Part shown: piece after piece, positions 1 to 5,632 of the stretch
How positions within the stretch are numbered: position 1 is the first letter of the stretch
Layout: the number at the start of each line of letters is the position of its first letter
Made by a program: the position numbers and the translations under genes
Notes under the pieces: model-generated
The model's database searches: none
The model's input: the letters and a program-made list of their open reading frames with translations, nothing else
Told to the model about the DNA's origin: nothing
Origin: an uncultured Planctomycetaceae bacterium
GTDB lineage: Bacteria; Planctomycetota; Planctomycetia; Pirellulales; UBA1268
Direction: 5' to 3'
NCBI GenBank assembly: GCA_903885855.1
Contig: CAISKG010000040.1
Span: 1 to 5,742 of the forward strand
DNA: 5,742 bases

Positions 1-334
1 ACCTGCTTGCCGACTCCTCCGAGACCGGTGCGCCCCGATGTGCCGGACTCGATGTCCGGAGCTCCACCGTGGACGAGATGCGCCTGAGGCTCGGGCAGGT
101 GTTTTCGTTGGTAAGGGCGGAACCGGCTCGCAGGCCGCTGGTTTTCCGACGGTTTGGGGCTCCGCCCGGGGGGCACGGAAGGCCGCGGGGGGCGCGGGAC
201 GCTCTTTTTCGTCGATCGATTCACCGGCCATGAGCAGGTCGACGCGACACCCGAGCCTGTGCTACGGGACAGCGAGTTCCCGCCACACACTGCCCACCGT
301 CCCCACGCCGATTCCCTGCGGCCTTTCCCAGGGG
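1..334. other. Unassigned 5' region without a supported gene
   Basis: I see no convincing gene here. One plus-strand frame stays open from base 3 to a TGA at 231-233 and could be the tail of a gene entering from the left, because its codons around 54-105 mostly end in G or C. Beyond that the translation turns into Arg/Gly/Pro-rich sequence that resembles no family I know. A perfect inverted repeat (CCGGAC, 5-nt loop, GTCCGG) lies at 43-59. A T5 run lies near 205-209. Two reading frames also run through this stretch into the next gene on the + strand, but their translation is low-complexity and I treat them as non-coding. Confidence 0.4.
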
Positions 335-340
335 TATCCT
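312..340 (+). promoter_or_regulatory. Candidate promoter of the 380-814 gene
   Basis: TATCCT at 335-340 resembles a -10 box and is preceded directly by GGGG. TTCCCT at 312-317 is a weak -35 candidate at 17-bp spacing. Transcription would begin near 347, leaving a leader of about 33 nt before the ATG at 380. The same GGGGTAnnnT pattern appears in the divergent promoter region at 4226-4245, which is the main reason to take this weak match seriously. No experiment or computed motif supports it. Confidence 0.35.
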
Positions 341-379
341 GCCGGCCGATCCGACACCCCCGAGAGCACCCACACACCC

Positions 380-814
380 ATGGCCAAGAAGTCGAACCCG
401 AAGCCCCCGCGGACGATCACCGTGGTCTCCGACGAATCCGACACGTCCGCCGCCGGCGGCGAGTCGAGGATCAACAAGAGCGAGGAGATCCGGGTCGAGG
501 CTCGGAAGCTGATCGACGCCGGCGAGAAGCCCGCCCCCAGGATCATCATCGAGAAACTCGCCGCCCGGGGGATCGAGGTCGTCTCTCCCCAGATCAGCCA
601 GGTCTTGAAGAAGATGGGCGTGGCACAGCGTCCCCGCAAGAAGAAGGACTCCCCGGCCGCCGCCCCGGCGCCGGCATCGTCGGCCCCCAAGCGGGTCTCC
701 GGCAACGACTCCTTCACGCTGCACGAATTGCTCGCGGCCAAGCAGTTCGTCGACATGATCGGCGGAAGCGCCCGAGCCGCCAGCCTGCTCGACGCCCTCG
801 ACAAGATCAGCTGA
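380..814 (+). CDS. Small putative DNA-binding (helix-turn-helix) protein, planctomycete type
   Basis: A 144-residue basic protein. Residues 1-30 are a polar, probably disordered N-terminus. Residues 31-80 (starting INKSEEIR, with IIIEKLAARGIEV and SPQISQVLKKMG) read as a helix-turn-helix unit in which SPQISQVLKKM would be the recognition helix. A basic patch RPRKKK (84-89) and an Ala/Pro linker (about 91-104) follow. A conserved-looking C-terminal helical segment (111-143, LHELLAAKQFVDMIGG then LLDALDKI) may be an oligomerisation or partner-binding element. From memory, the NKSE-IR / LAARGI-V-SP / LLAAK-V---GG layout is common in short planctomycete proteins of unknown function. A role in transcription or nucleoid binding is inferred. 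The ATG at 380 is chosen because the upstream in-frame sequence (from 38 or 230) is low-complexity and lies before the candidate promoter. No clear Shine-Dalgarno is visible, only GAGAG about 14 nt upstream. Confidence 0.8.
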   Translation: MAKKSNPKPPRTITVVSDESDTSAAGGESRINKSEEIRVEARKLIDAGEKPAPRIIIEKLAARGIEVVSPQISQVLKKMGVAQRPRKKKDSPAAAPAPASSAPKRVSGNDSFTLHELLAAKQFVDMIGGSARAASLLDALDKIS

Positions 815-862
815 ACCCTCGGCCCGCCGCTCGCCGGCGGCGCACACGGCGCCGCCCCGATC

Positions 863-887
863 GGGCGGCCGAATCCCCCGGCCGCCC
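863..887. terminator. GC-rich hairpin between convergent genes
   Basis: A perfect 9-bp stem (GGGCGGCCG at 863-871, CGGCCGCCC at 879-887) with a 7-nt loop sits about 50 nt after the stop at 814. A smaller hairpin (CCGCCG, 5-nt loop, CGGCGG) lies just before it at 824-840. No T-run follows on either strand, so this is not a classical intrinsic terminator. It is placed to end transcription of the + strand gene and could also act on read-through from the minus-strand methyltransferase. Confidence 0.45.
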
Positions 888-960
888 CTCACGACTCCCG
901 GAACACGAAGCAGACGGCCTCGTGCAGGCCCTGACGCGCCGCGCGGCCGACACCACGGCG

Positions 961-979
961 CCGGCCGGCGAGCGGCCGG
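961..979 (-). terminator. Hairpin directly after the FkbM methyltransferase stop
   Basis: A perfect 7-bp stem (CCGGCCG at 961-967 with CGGCCGG at 973-979) and a 5-nt loop abut the minus-strand stop codon at 980-982. The position directly behind the gene suggests a 3'-end or terminator hairpin. It has no T-tract, and in DNA this GC-rich short palindromes also arise by chance. Confidence 0.4.
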
Positions 980-1852
980 TCAGCGGCCGGCGAGGCGCAG
1001 GAACGCCGGCGGGATGTCGGCGCGGGGGTCGAGCGCCACCATGTCGATCGTCTGCCGGCCGCGCTTCGGCCCGTTCTCCGCCGCGAACACCGTCGAGAAA
1101 CGCCGGCGCTCGATGCGGTAGAGCTCGTACCCCGCCGACCGCAGGAAACGCAGCGCCTCGCGGCTGCCCGGGCTCGTCGACTCGATGATGAAGGCCGTCA
1201 CGGCCCGGTCGGCGACCGACTCGCGCATCCCCTCCACCACCGACCACTCGTGCCCCTCGGTGTCGATCTTGCAGACCGCGACCCGGCCGATCCCGTGGGC
1301 CGAACGCCAGCTGTCGAACCGCATCGCGGCCACCTCGACGCCGGAGCCCTGCGTCGCGGAGACGCCGCTCATCCCCGACTGCGCCTCGTCGACCTCGAAT
1401 GAGAGCGTCCCGTCGGCGTCGGAGAGCGCCAGCGGATGGATCGAGACGTTGCCGAGGCGGCTGTGGGCGACGTTGCGCGTGAGCCGGGCGACGTTGCCCG
1501 GCTCGGGCTCGAAGCAGTGCACGTGGCCCCCCGGCCCGACGTGGCGCGCCAGCGGCAGCGCCGTGTCGCCCCAGCAGGCACCGATGTCGCAGACCACGTC
1601 GCCGGGCCGGGAGAGGGCCCGCATCGAATCGATGATCCAGGGGTCGAAAGCGCCGAAGTAGTAGAGCTGCCCGGCGATCCAGCACGATCCCGCCGGGTAG
1701 GCGACGAACTCGCAGCCGTAATTGTCGCGCAGTGCCCTCCCCGTGTCCGGCACCGGGGGCAGCCGGCGCTGGAGCTGGAAGCGCGGGTAGTAGAGCCGGT
1801 AGAAGGGCCGGAGCGCGGCGCGGCAGCACGCCGCTGCGAGGGACGACGGCAT
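980..1852 (-). CDS. FkbM-family SAM-dependent methyltransferase
   Basis: A 290-residue protein with the three marks of FkbM methyltransferases. These are the SAM-binding motif I VVCDIGACWGDTAL (about 86-99), the acidic ribose-binding loop HCFEPEP (112-118), and the family signature KIDTEGHEWSVVEGM (195-209). An IIEST segment (222-226) forms the next core strand. FkbM proteins O-methylate small molecules or sugars, often on surface polysaccharides or natural products; the acceptor here cannot be read from the sequence. Motif I has Cys (C93) where the family usually has Asn after GA. Residues 1-40 are a basic extension with no convincing signal peptide or membrane segment, so the enzyme is probably cytoplasmic. 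Start: ATG at 1852-1850 with AGGA about 6-9 nt upstream. An AT-rich patch about 70 nt upstream (1919-1931) is the only promoter-like stretch. It is flanked by unrelated genes, so no operon partner indicates its substrate. Confidence 0.9.
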   Translation of the reverse strand: MPSSLAAACCRAALRPFYRLYYPRFQLQRRLPPVPDTGRALRDNYGCEFVAYPAGSCWIAGQLYYFGAFDPWIIDSMRALSRPGDVVCDIGACWGDTALPLARHVGPGGHVHCFEPEPGNVARLTRNVAHSRLGNVSIHPLALSDADGTLSFEVDEAQSGMSGVSATQGSGVEVAAMRFDSWRSAHGIGRVAVCKIDTEGHEWSVVEGMRESVADRAVTAFIIESTSPGSREALRFLRSAGYELYRIERRRFSTVFAAENGPKRGRQTIDMVALDPRADIPPAFLRLAGR

Positions 1853-1918
1853 CGGAGTCCTGCGGGAAAACCACCGCCCCGACCGGGGTGAACCGGCTCG
1901 GCCTGCGGCTGACAGACC

Positions 1919-1931
1919 GTTTATCTAACAG
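1919..1931 (-). promoter_or_regulatory. AT-rich patch, possible promoter element for the methyltransferase
   Basis: On the minus strand this reads TGTTAGATAAAC, the only AT-rich stretch in a spacer that is otherwise strongly GC. TAGATA would be a poor -10 box, and no -35-like hexamer stands at the expected distance. It lies about 70 nt before the start codon of the methyltransferase. This is a position-based guess. Confidence 0.2.
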
Positions 1932-2056
1932 TGGCGTCAGCGTTCCCCGCCACCCCCCGGGCTCGCGCGGCTGAAAACCGGCCCGGACCATCGCCCGGGG
2001 GGGGAAGCCGCGGCCGCCAGACTCCTCGCGGCCGGGTCTTCCCGGTCGGCCGCGCA

Positions 2057-2091
2057 CGATCACGAGGGCGCCCCGACGACGCCCGTGATCG
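2057..2091 (-). terminator. Long imperfect hairpin behind the BNR protein gene
   Basis: CGATCAC (2057-2063) pairs with GTGATCG (2085-2091), and GGGCG (2066-2070) pairs with CGCCC (2080-2084). That gives 12 base pairs with a 2-nt bulge and a 9-nt loop. It begins 42 nt beyond the minus-strand stop at 2134-2136, a sensible place for a 3'-end hairpin of that gene. No T-run follows. The same spacer also carries a run of eight G (1997-2004). Confidence 0.45.
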
Positions 2092-2133
2092 GGACCAGGC
2101 GGGCCGGTGAAGCCGGCCAGGCTGACGGCATCG

Positions 2134-4188
2134 TCACGGTCGGCGGGACGCGGCCGACGGCGGCTGACCACGGTCCGGCCCCGCTGCCGCGCCGGCGGCT
2201 GCTGCCGGAGCCGCGTCGGCGGTGATGCCAGCCGCGCGCAGGTCGATCTTCGTGATCTCGATCGCGTCGCGGGCGACGCTGTAGGCCACGTACAGGTGGC
2301 CGTCGTGCTCCACCGCCGTCGGGTACTCGTAGCCGGGCCGTTCGGTCTTCGCCGGGGCGGGCCACCGCTGCACCACCGGCTCCCAGCGCACGAGGAAGGC
2401 GCGATCGAAGGTCCAGCCGTCGGCACTCGTGCCGAGCACCAGCGGCACCCGCGGCGCGAGCGGCACCGGATTGCCCACGTACCACTGCCCGCCGGTGGCG
2501 AACGACCCGAACGCCTTGTTGCCGGGATTGTCGGGAAACGCGCCCTGGGCCTCGAGCCGGCTCCACGTGGCGCCGCCATCGACGCTCGAGGCGTGCCAGA
2601 CGTGCGTCCCGGTGCCGCGGGCCACGTAATGCAGCGCACCGTCGCTCCCCTGCCAGGTACAGGGTTCGCCGATCTCGGCGGCCAGCCGGGTATCGATCCA
2701 GCCTCCCTCCCATCCGCCCATGCCGGTCGGGTCGACCGTCACCGGGGCGCATTGCCGCCACCCGTCGGAGTCCCTCGGCGGCCCGAGGGCGGCGGCGAGC
2801 AGGCGCCCGTCGTGCAGCCGCGTGAAACCGCGGTTGCTGCCGCCGGTGCGGATCGCCAGTCGCTCCGTCGCCTCCAGGCGGTCGAGATCCTTCGGCGGCA
2901 CCTCGTGCCAGCTCCGGCCATCCTCGGTCCAGAAGACCCGTCCCAGCCAATCCCGCCCGCGCTCGCCCGTCGTCCAGCCGAGTGTCCAGAGATACAGGCG
3001 GTCGTCGGTGGCGTGCCAATGCCGGGGCGCGGCGTTGACCACGAGGTCTTCGGCGGCGGCGGTGGGGATCGACAGCCGCGCCGCCATGTGCGCGCGGTAG
3101 GCGGCGTCGCCGTCCGCCGCGACGTCCACCGGCTCGCTCCAGCGTTCGCCGTCGCCCGACGTGGCGACCCATGGCCGGTAGGGAAGCGTCGCTTCGCTCC
3201 GCGGGGTGGCGGTCCACGCCAGGAAAAACGCCCCCTTGAAGCGCACGATCTCCGGGGCATGGTGGTAGGTGAAGGCATCCGCGCCCCCCGGCATGTGGAC
3301 GAGATGCCGCGAGCCGGCGAGCCGCGGCAGCGCATCGATGTCGTCGGGCAGCACCAGCGCCACGCTCCCGGGGCCGCGCGCCGCCCGCGGCACCTCGAAG
3401 GAGGGCGGCGCAGGGCGGGGCGGCCCGGGAGGGACGGGCCACAGCGTGCCGATCTCGAAGTCGTCGACGAGAACGACGTACGAGCCCAGACCGGGGTCGA
3501 GGAAGATGCCGGGGATGTCCGGCGGCGTCTCCGCCGGGCCCGTCGAACCGCCGAAGACCAGCGGCTCCCCGCAGCGCTCCACGGCCGCGCCCGCCGCCGC
3601 CGCGTAGAACTCATACGTGCGCTCGCCGCTACGGCGGATCAGGAGGGTGACGAAGCTGCCGATGGCAGGGTCGACGAGCCGCCGCCCGATGTCGGCGAAC
3701 TCCCGGCCACCGTCGCCCCAGGCGTGCCCACGGGCGCGCCCCGTGTGATCGAGACCCCAGGCGATGGCATTGGCCCGGGCCGCGCCGCCGAGGTCCGGAT
3801 GGCGGCCGCGCGACGACACGAGCCCCACGCCCACGCGCACGGGGCTCCGCGCTTCCAGGGCCGCGATCGCCACGTCGAGCTTCATCCATTCGCCGGGAGC
3901 CAGACGCACGTCATCACGCGCGATCAGCGTGGCCTCGCCATCGCCGTCGTCTTGGCAACGGATCGTGAGGCATCCGGGCAGGGCCGTCTGGTCGAAGGTC
4001 AGCCGGTCGGGCGCGAGCCCGCCCATCAGGTGGTTGTGCGGGTCCCAGTGCCGCGCCACGTCGAACACGGGCGCGTCGAAGCCGTCGATGGTCCGCCTGG
4101 CCGGCTCCGCCGTCTCGCCGCGCACCGCCCCGGCGAGGCAGGCCGCCACCACGGTCAGTCGCAGCCAGCGTCGCCCCGATCCGGTCAT
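2134..4188 (-). CDS. Exported BNR/sialidase-type beta-propeller protein with N-terminal jelly-roll-like region
   Basis: A 684-residue protein. Residues 1-24 form a signal peptide: RRWLR, then hydrophobic LTVVAACLAGAV, with likely cleavage near VRG-ET, so it is exported. Residues about 33-250, ending in SYVVLVDDFEIGTLW, look like a concanavalin-type beta-sandwich as found in carbohydrate-binding modules. Residues about 300-655 carry a BNR/sialidase-like propeller. Asp-box-like turns appear as TSGDGERW (343-350), TEDGRSW (421-427), SVDGGATW (535-542) and a weaker TSADGWTF (587-594). The last blade has GYEYPTAVEHDGHLYVAYS (619-637), typical of this superfamily. I cannot place the sialidase arginine triad and nucleophile Tyr/Glu pair with confidence, so the substrate, and even catalysis, are open. 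The tail after about 655 is Ala/Pro-rich. An alternative start at 4203 adds five residues; 4188 is preferred because it gives a cleaner signal peptide, has GGGG upstream, and leaves a plausible leader from the divergent promoter. It is not in an operon with its neighbours. Confidence 0.85.
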   Translation of the reverse strand: MTGSGRRWLRLTVVAACLAGAVRGETAEPARRTIDGFDAPVFDVARHWDPHNHLMGGLAPDRLTFDQTALPGCLTIRCQDDGDGEATLIARDDVRLAPGEWMKLDVAIAALEARSPVRVGVGLVSSRGRHPDLGGAARANAIAWGLDHTGRARGHAWGDGGREFADIGRRLVDPAIGSFVTLLIRRSGERTYEFYAAAAGAAVERCGEPLVFGGSTGPAETPPDIPGIFLDPGLGSYVVLVDDFEIGTLWPVPPGPPRPAPPSFEVPRAARGPGSVALVLPDDIDALPRLAGSRHLVHMPGGADAFTYHHAPEIVRFKGAFFLAWTATPRSEATLPYRPWVATSGDGERWSEPVDVAADGDAAYRAHMAARLSIPTAAAEDLVVNAAPRHWHATDDRLYLWTLGWTTGERGRDWLGRVFWTEDGRSWHEVPPKDLDRLEATERLAIRTGGSNRGFTRLHDGRLLAAALGPPRDSDGWRQCAPVTVDPTGMGGWEGGWIDTRLAAEIGEPCTWQGSDGALHYVARGTGTHVWHASSVDGGATWSRLEAQGAFPDNPGNKAFGSFATGGQWYVGNPVPLAPRVPLVLGTSADGWTFDRAFLVRWEPVVQRWPAPAKTERPGYEYPTAVEHDGHLYVAYSVARDAIEITKIDLRAAGITADAAPAAAAGAAAGPDRGQPPSAASRRP

Positions 4189-4225
4189 GCCACACCCCGA
4201 CATCTCCGCCGCGGCCCTGCCGGGA

Positions 4226-4245
4226 ATCGTACCCCGGGGTATGGT
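4226..4245. promoter_or_regulatory. Divergent promoter core on a perfect 12-bp palindrome
   Basis: TACCCCGGGGTA (4230-4241) is a perfect palindrome in the 132-bp gap between two divergent genes. Read rightward it gives GGGGTATGGT (-10 candidate TATGGT, 4240-4245). Read leftward it gives GGGGTACGAT (-10 candidate TACGAT, 4231-4226). The leftward start would fall near 4219, about 30 nt before the ATG at 4188. The rightward start would fall near 4252, about 70 nt before 4321. -35 matches are poor in both directions. The palindrome could also be a regulator operator, and overlapping back-to-back promoters would make the two genes compete. This is inferred from position and shared shape only. Confidence 0.4.
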
Positions 4246-4308
4246 GGAGAGAAACGCTCCGCGTGCGGCCGCACGGGAGGCGCGACGGCGTCCGGGCCGG
4301 GGATCCGC

Positions 4309-4314
4309 GGGAGG
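4309..4314 (+). promoter_or_regulatory. Shine-Dalgarno of the CYTH gene
   Basis: GGGAGG ends 6 nt before the ATG at 4321. It is the clearest ribosome binding site in the window, and it fixes the start of the CYTH-domain protein, whose ExExK motif begins at residue 7. Confidence 0.7.
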
Positions 4315-4320
4315 AACACC

Positions 4321-4890
4321 ATGCGCAGCGACCACCGCGAGATCGAGCACAAATTCCTCGTGCCGGAGGGCTTCGACGTCGACGCCCTCGGGGCGCGGCT
4401 CGTCGCCGCGGGGGCCGGCGACGCCAAACGCCTCACCGTCCGCGACACCTACTTCTGGCGCGACGACCTCCCCGGCGCCGTCTTCCGCCACCGCATCGAC
4501 CGCGAACTCCACCAGTTCACCGTCAAATCGAGCGGCCCCGACGCCGCGGTGCGCACGGAGGTGAACCTCGACCTCTCGGGCCCCGACGCCGCCGACACCG
4601 TGGCGGCCTTCCTCGCCGCGGCCTGGGGGCCCTGCCGCCGCTTCGGCGTCACCAAGGAGATCCGCGTCTGGGAGGTGGGGGGATTCGAGGTGGTACAGTA
4701 CGTCGCCACCGGCGAGCAGGGGCGGATCGTCCGCTGCGTCGAGTTCGAGGCCACCGGCGACGCCCCCCCGGATCGCGCCCTGGAGGCACTCGAGGCTTTC
4801 GAGGCCCGCTTCGGCTTCGATCCCCGGGACCGCTGTCGGTCGAGCCTCTTCCACCTCATGACGACCAGCGATGCCCAGACCACCCGCTGA
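4321..4890 (+). CDS. CYTH-domain (triphosphate tunnel metalloenzyme) protein
   Basis: A 189-residue protein, the usual size for a single CYTH domain. The defining ExExK motif is EIEHK at residues 7-11. Further charged tunnel residues follow in the expected order: DTYF (42-45), FRHRID (55-60), FTVKS (66-70), RTEVNL (78-83), TKEIRVW (111-117) and CVEFEATG (139-146). CYTH enzymes bind triphosphates in a beta-barrel with divalent metal. Known activities include class IV (CyaB-type) adenylate cyclase, thiamine triphosphatase and inorganic triphosphatase; motif content alone does not distinguish them. No HD or CHAD domain is fused to it. It is the first gene of a two-gene operon: its last 20 bp overlap folB, so the two are probably translationally coupled. 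This suggests a link to pterin/folate synthesis, possibly hydrolysis of dihydroneopterin triphosphate. That link is inferred from context only. Confidence 0.88.
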   Translation: MRSDHREIEHKFLVPEGFDVDALGARLVAAGAGDAKRLTVRDTYFWRDDLPGAVFRHRIDRELHQFTVKSSGPDAAVRTEVNLDLSGPDAADTVAAFLAAAWGPCRRFGVTKEIRVWEVGGFEVVQYVATGEQGRIVRCVEFEATGDAPPDRALEALEAFEARFGFDPRDRCRSSLFHLMTTSDAQTTR

Positions 4891-5605
4891 CGCGGACGAC
4901 CGGGTGCTCCTCGAGGGCATGCGCCTCGAGTGCATCGTCGGCATCCATCCGCAGGAGCGCCTCGAGCCGCAGCCGCTCGAGATCGACGCGGAGGTGGGAT
5001 TCGCGCGCCGCCCCGGCGCCTTCGGCCGGGCGCTCGAGGAGTCGCTCGACTACGACCGCCTCGAGGGGATGCTGCGGTTCGTGCTCCTCCACGGCCGCTT
5101 CCTCCTCATCGAGGAGGCGGCCGAGGCGCTGGCCGCGACGGCGCTGGCCGCCGCGCCGCGGCCGCCCGACCGCTGCCGCATCACGGTGCGCAAGCCGCGC
5201 GCCCTGGCCGGCCGCGCCGTGCCCGGCGTGGCGATCGAGCGCCTCCCGGGCGATCGGGCTCCCGCCGTGGCACCGCACCACGACGACACGGTCGAGACGC
5301 TCCACGACGGCCCCTCCTGCCGGGTGCTGTGCGTGCGGATCCCGAGCGGCGGCGCGATCCCGGCGCAGCGGCACGACGCCGCCACCGCGGCCGACCTGGC
5401 CCTCGACCACGGCCTCGAACTCGACGGCCAGCCGCTCGCGGCCGGCATCGGCCACGCCTGGCCGGGCGGGTTCGTCCGTGCCTACTGCAACGCCTCGTCG
5501 GGGGAGTGCCGGCTATTGCGCGTGGTCCGGCCCGCGGAGCCGGCCGACGGGCTACCCGGCCACGCGCCCGCCCACGGCGCCGCCCGGTTCTTCGGCCTGG
5601 CCTGA
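4871..5605 (+). CDS. folB: Dihydroneopterin aldolase fused to a C-terminal cupin-like domain
   Basis: A 244-residue protein, about twice the usual FolB length of roughly 120. Residues 10-125 are FolB. This enzyme cleaves 7,8-dihydroneopterin to 6-hydroxymethyl-7,8-dihydropterin and glycolaldehyde in folate synthesis, or may epimerise it. The opening RVLLEGMRLECIVGIHPQE is typical. By manual comparison with E. coli and S. aureus FolB, the expected active-site residues are present: E29, Y61 (LDYDRL), E81 (LLIEE) and K108 (ITVRKP). Residues about 140-220 resemble a cupin: VETLHDGPSCRVLCVRIPSG, then GAIPAQRH, LDHGLELDGQPL, and a final strand CRLLRVVRP. Of the usual metal ligands only H168 is evident; the second His and the Glu of motif 1 are replaced, and the motif 2 His seems absent. 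The ATG at 4871 is chosen because a later Met (4919) would cut the first FolB strand. It overlaps the CYTH gene by 20 bp and has no strong ribosome binding site of its own, which fits coupled translation. Confidence 0.88.
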   Translation: MPRPPADADDRVLLEGMRLECIVGIHPQERLEPQPLEIDAEVGFARRPGAFGRALEESLDYDRLEGMLRFVLLHGRFLLIEEAAEALAATALAAAPRPPDRCRITVRKPRALAGRAVPGVAIERLPGDRAPAVAPHHDDTVETLHDGPSCRVLCVRIPSGGAIPAQRHDAATAADLALDHGLELDGQPLAAGIGHAWPGGFVRAYCNASSGECRLLRVVRPAEPADGLPGHAPAHGAARFFGLA

Positions 5606-5624
5606 GCGCCGCGATCGCCGGCGC
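5606..5624 (+). terminator. Short hairpin directly after folB
   Basis: GCGCCG (5606-5611) and CGGCGC (5619-5624) form a 6-bp stem with a 7-nt loop, starting at the base after the folB stop. It lies in the 27-bp gap between folB and the apparent end of a convergent gene. The stem is short and has no T-run, so it is a weak candidate. Confidence 0.3.
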
Positions 5625-5632
5625 CCGCACGC

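Noticed and set aside
3..233. Possible C-terminal tail of a gene entering from the left
   Set aside because: The frame is open and partly GC3-rich, but the last third is low-complexity and no family is recognisable; mentioned only in the description of the 5' region.
221..892. Two long minus-strand frames antisense to the small DNA-binding protein
   Set aside because: Their translations lack recognisable motifs, while the plus strand has an ordered helix-turn-helix, basic linker and conserved tail.
807..2639. Long minus-strand frame spanning the methyltransferase and the end of the BNR gene
   Set aside because: It is Arg/Pro/Gly-rich low-complexity translation in the wrong frame for both real genes.
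2107..4320. Very long open plus-strand frame antisense to the BNR protein
   Set aside because: Its translation is Arg/Gly/Pro/His-rich without any recognisable domain until the CYTH region; the antisense frame has a signal peptide and BNR motifs. Open antisense frames are expected at this GC content.
4189..4944. Minus-strand extension of the BNR frame across the CYTH gene to 4944
   Set aside because: The extension is antisense to clear CYTH motifs, and a signal peptide begins at 4188, which sets the true start.
4910..5065. Six CTCGAG hexamers within 156 bp
   Set aside because: All six are in-frame Leu-Glu codon pairs in the FolB domain, explained by codon preference (CTC, GAG) and not by a site array.
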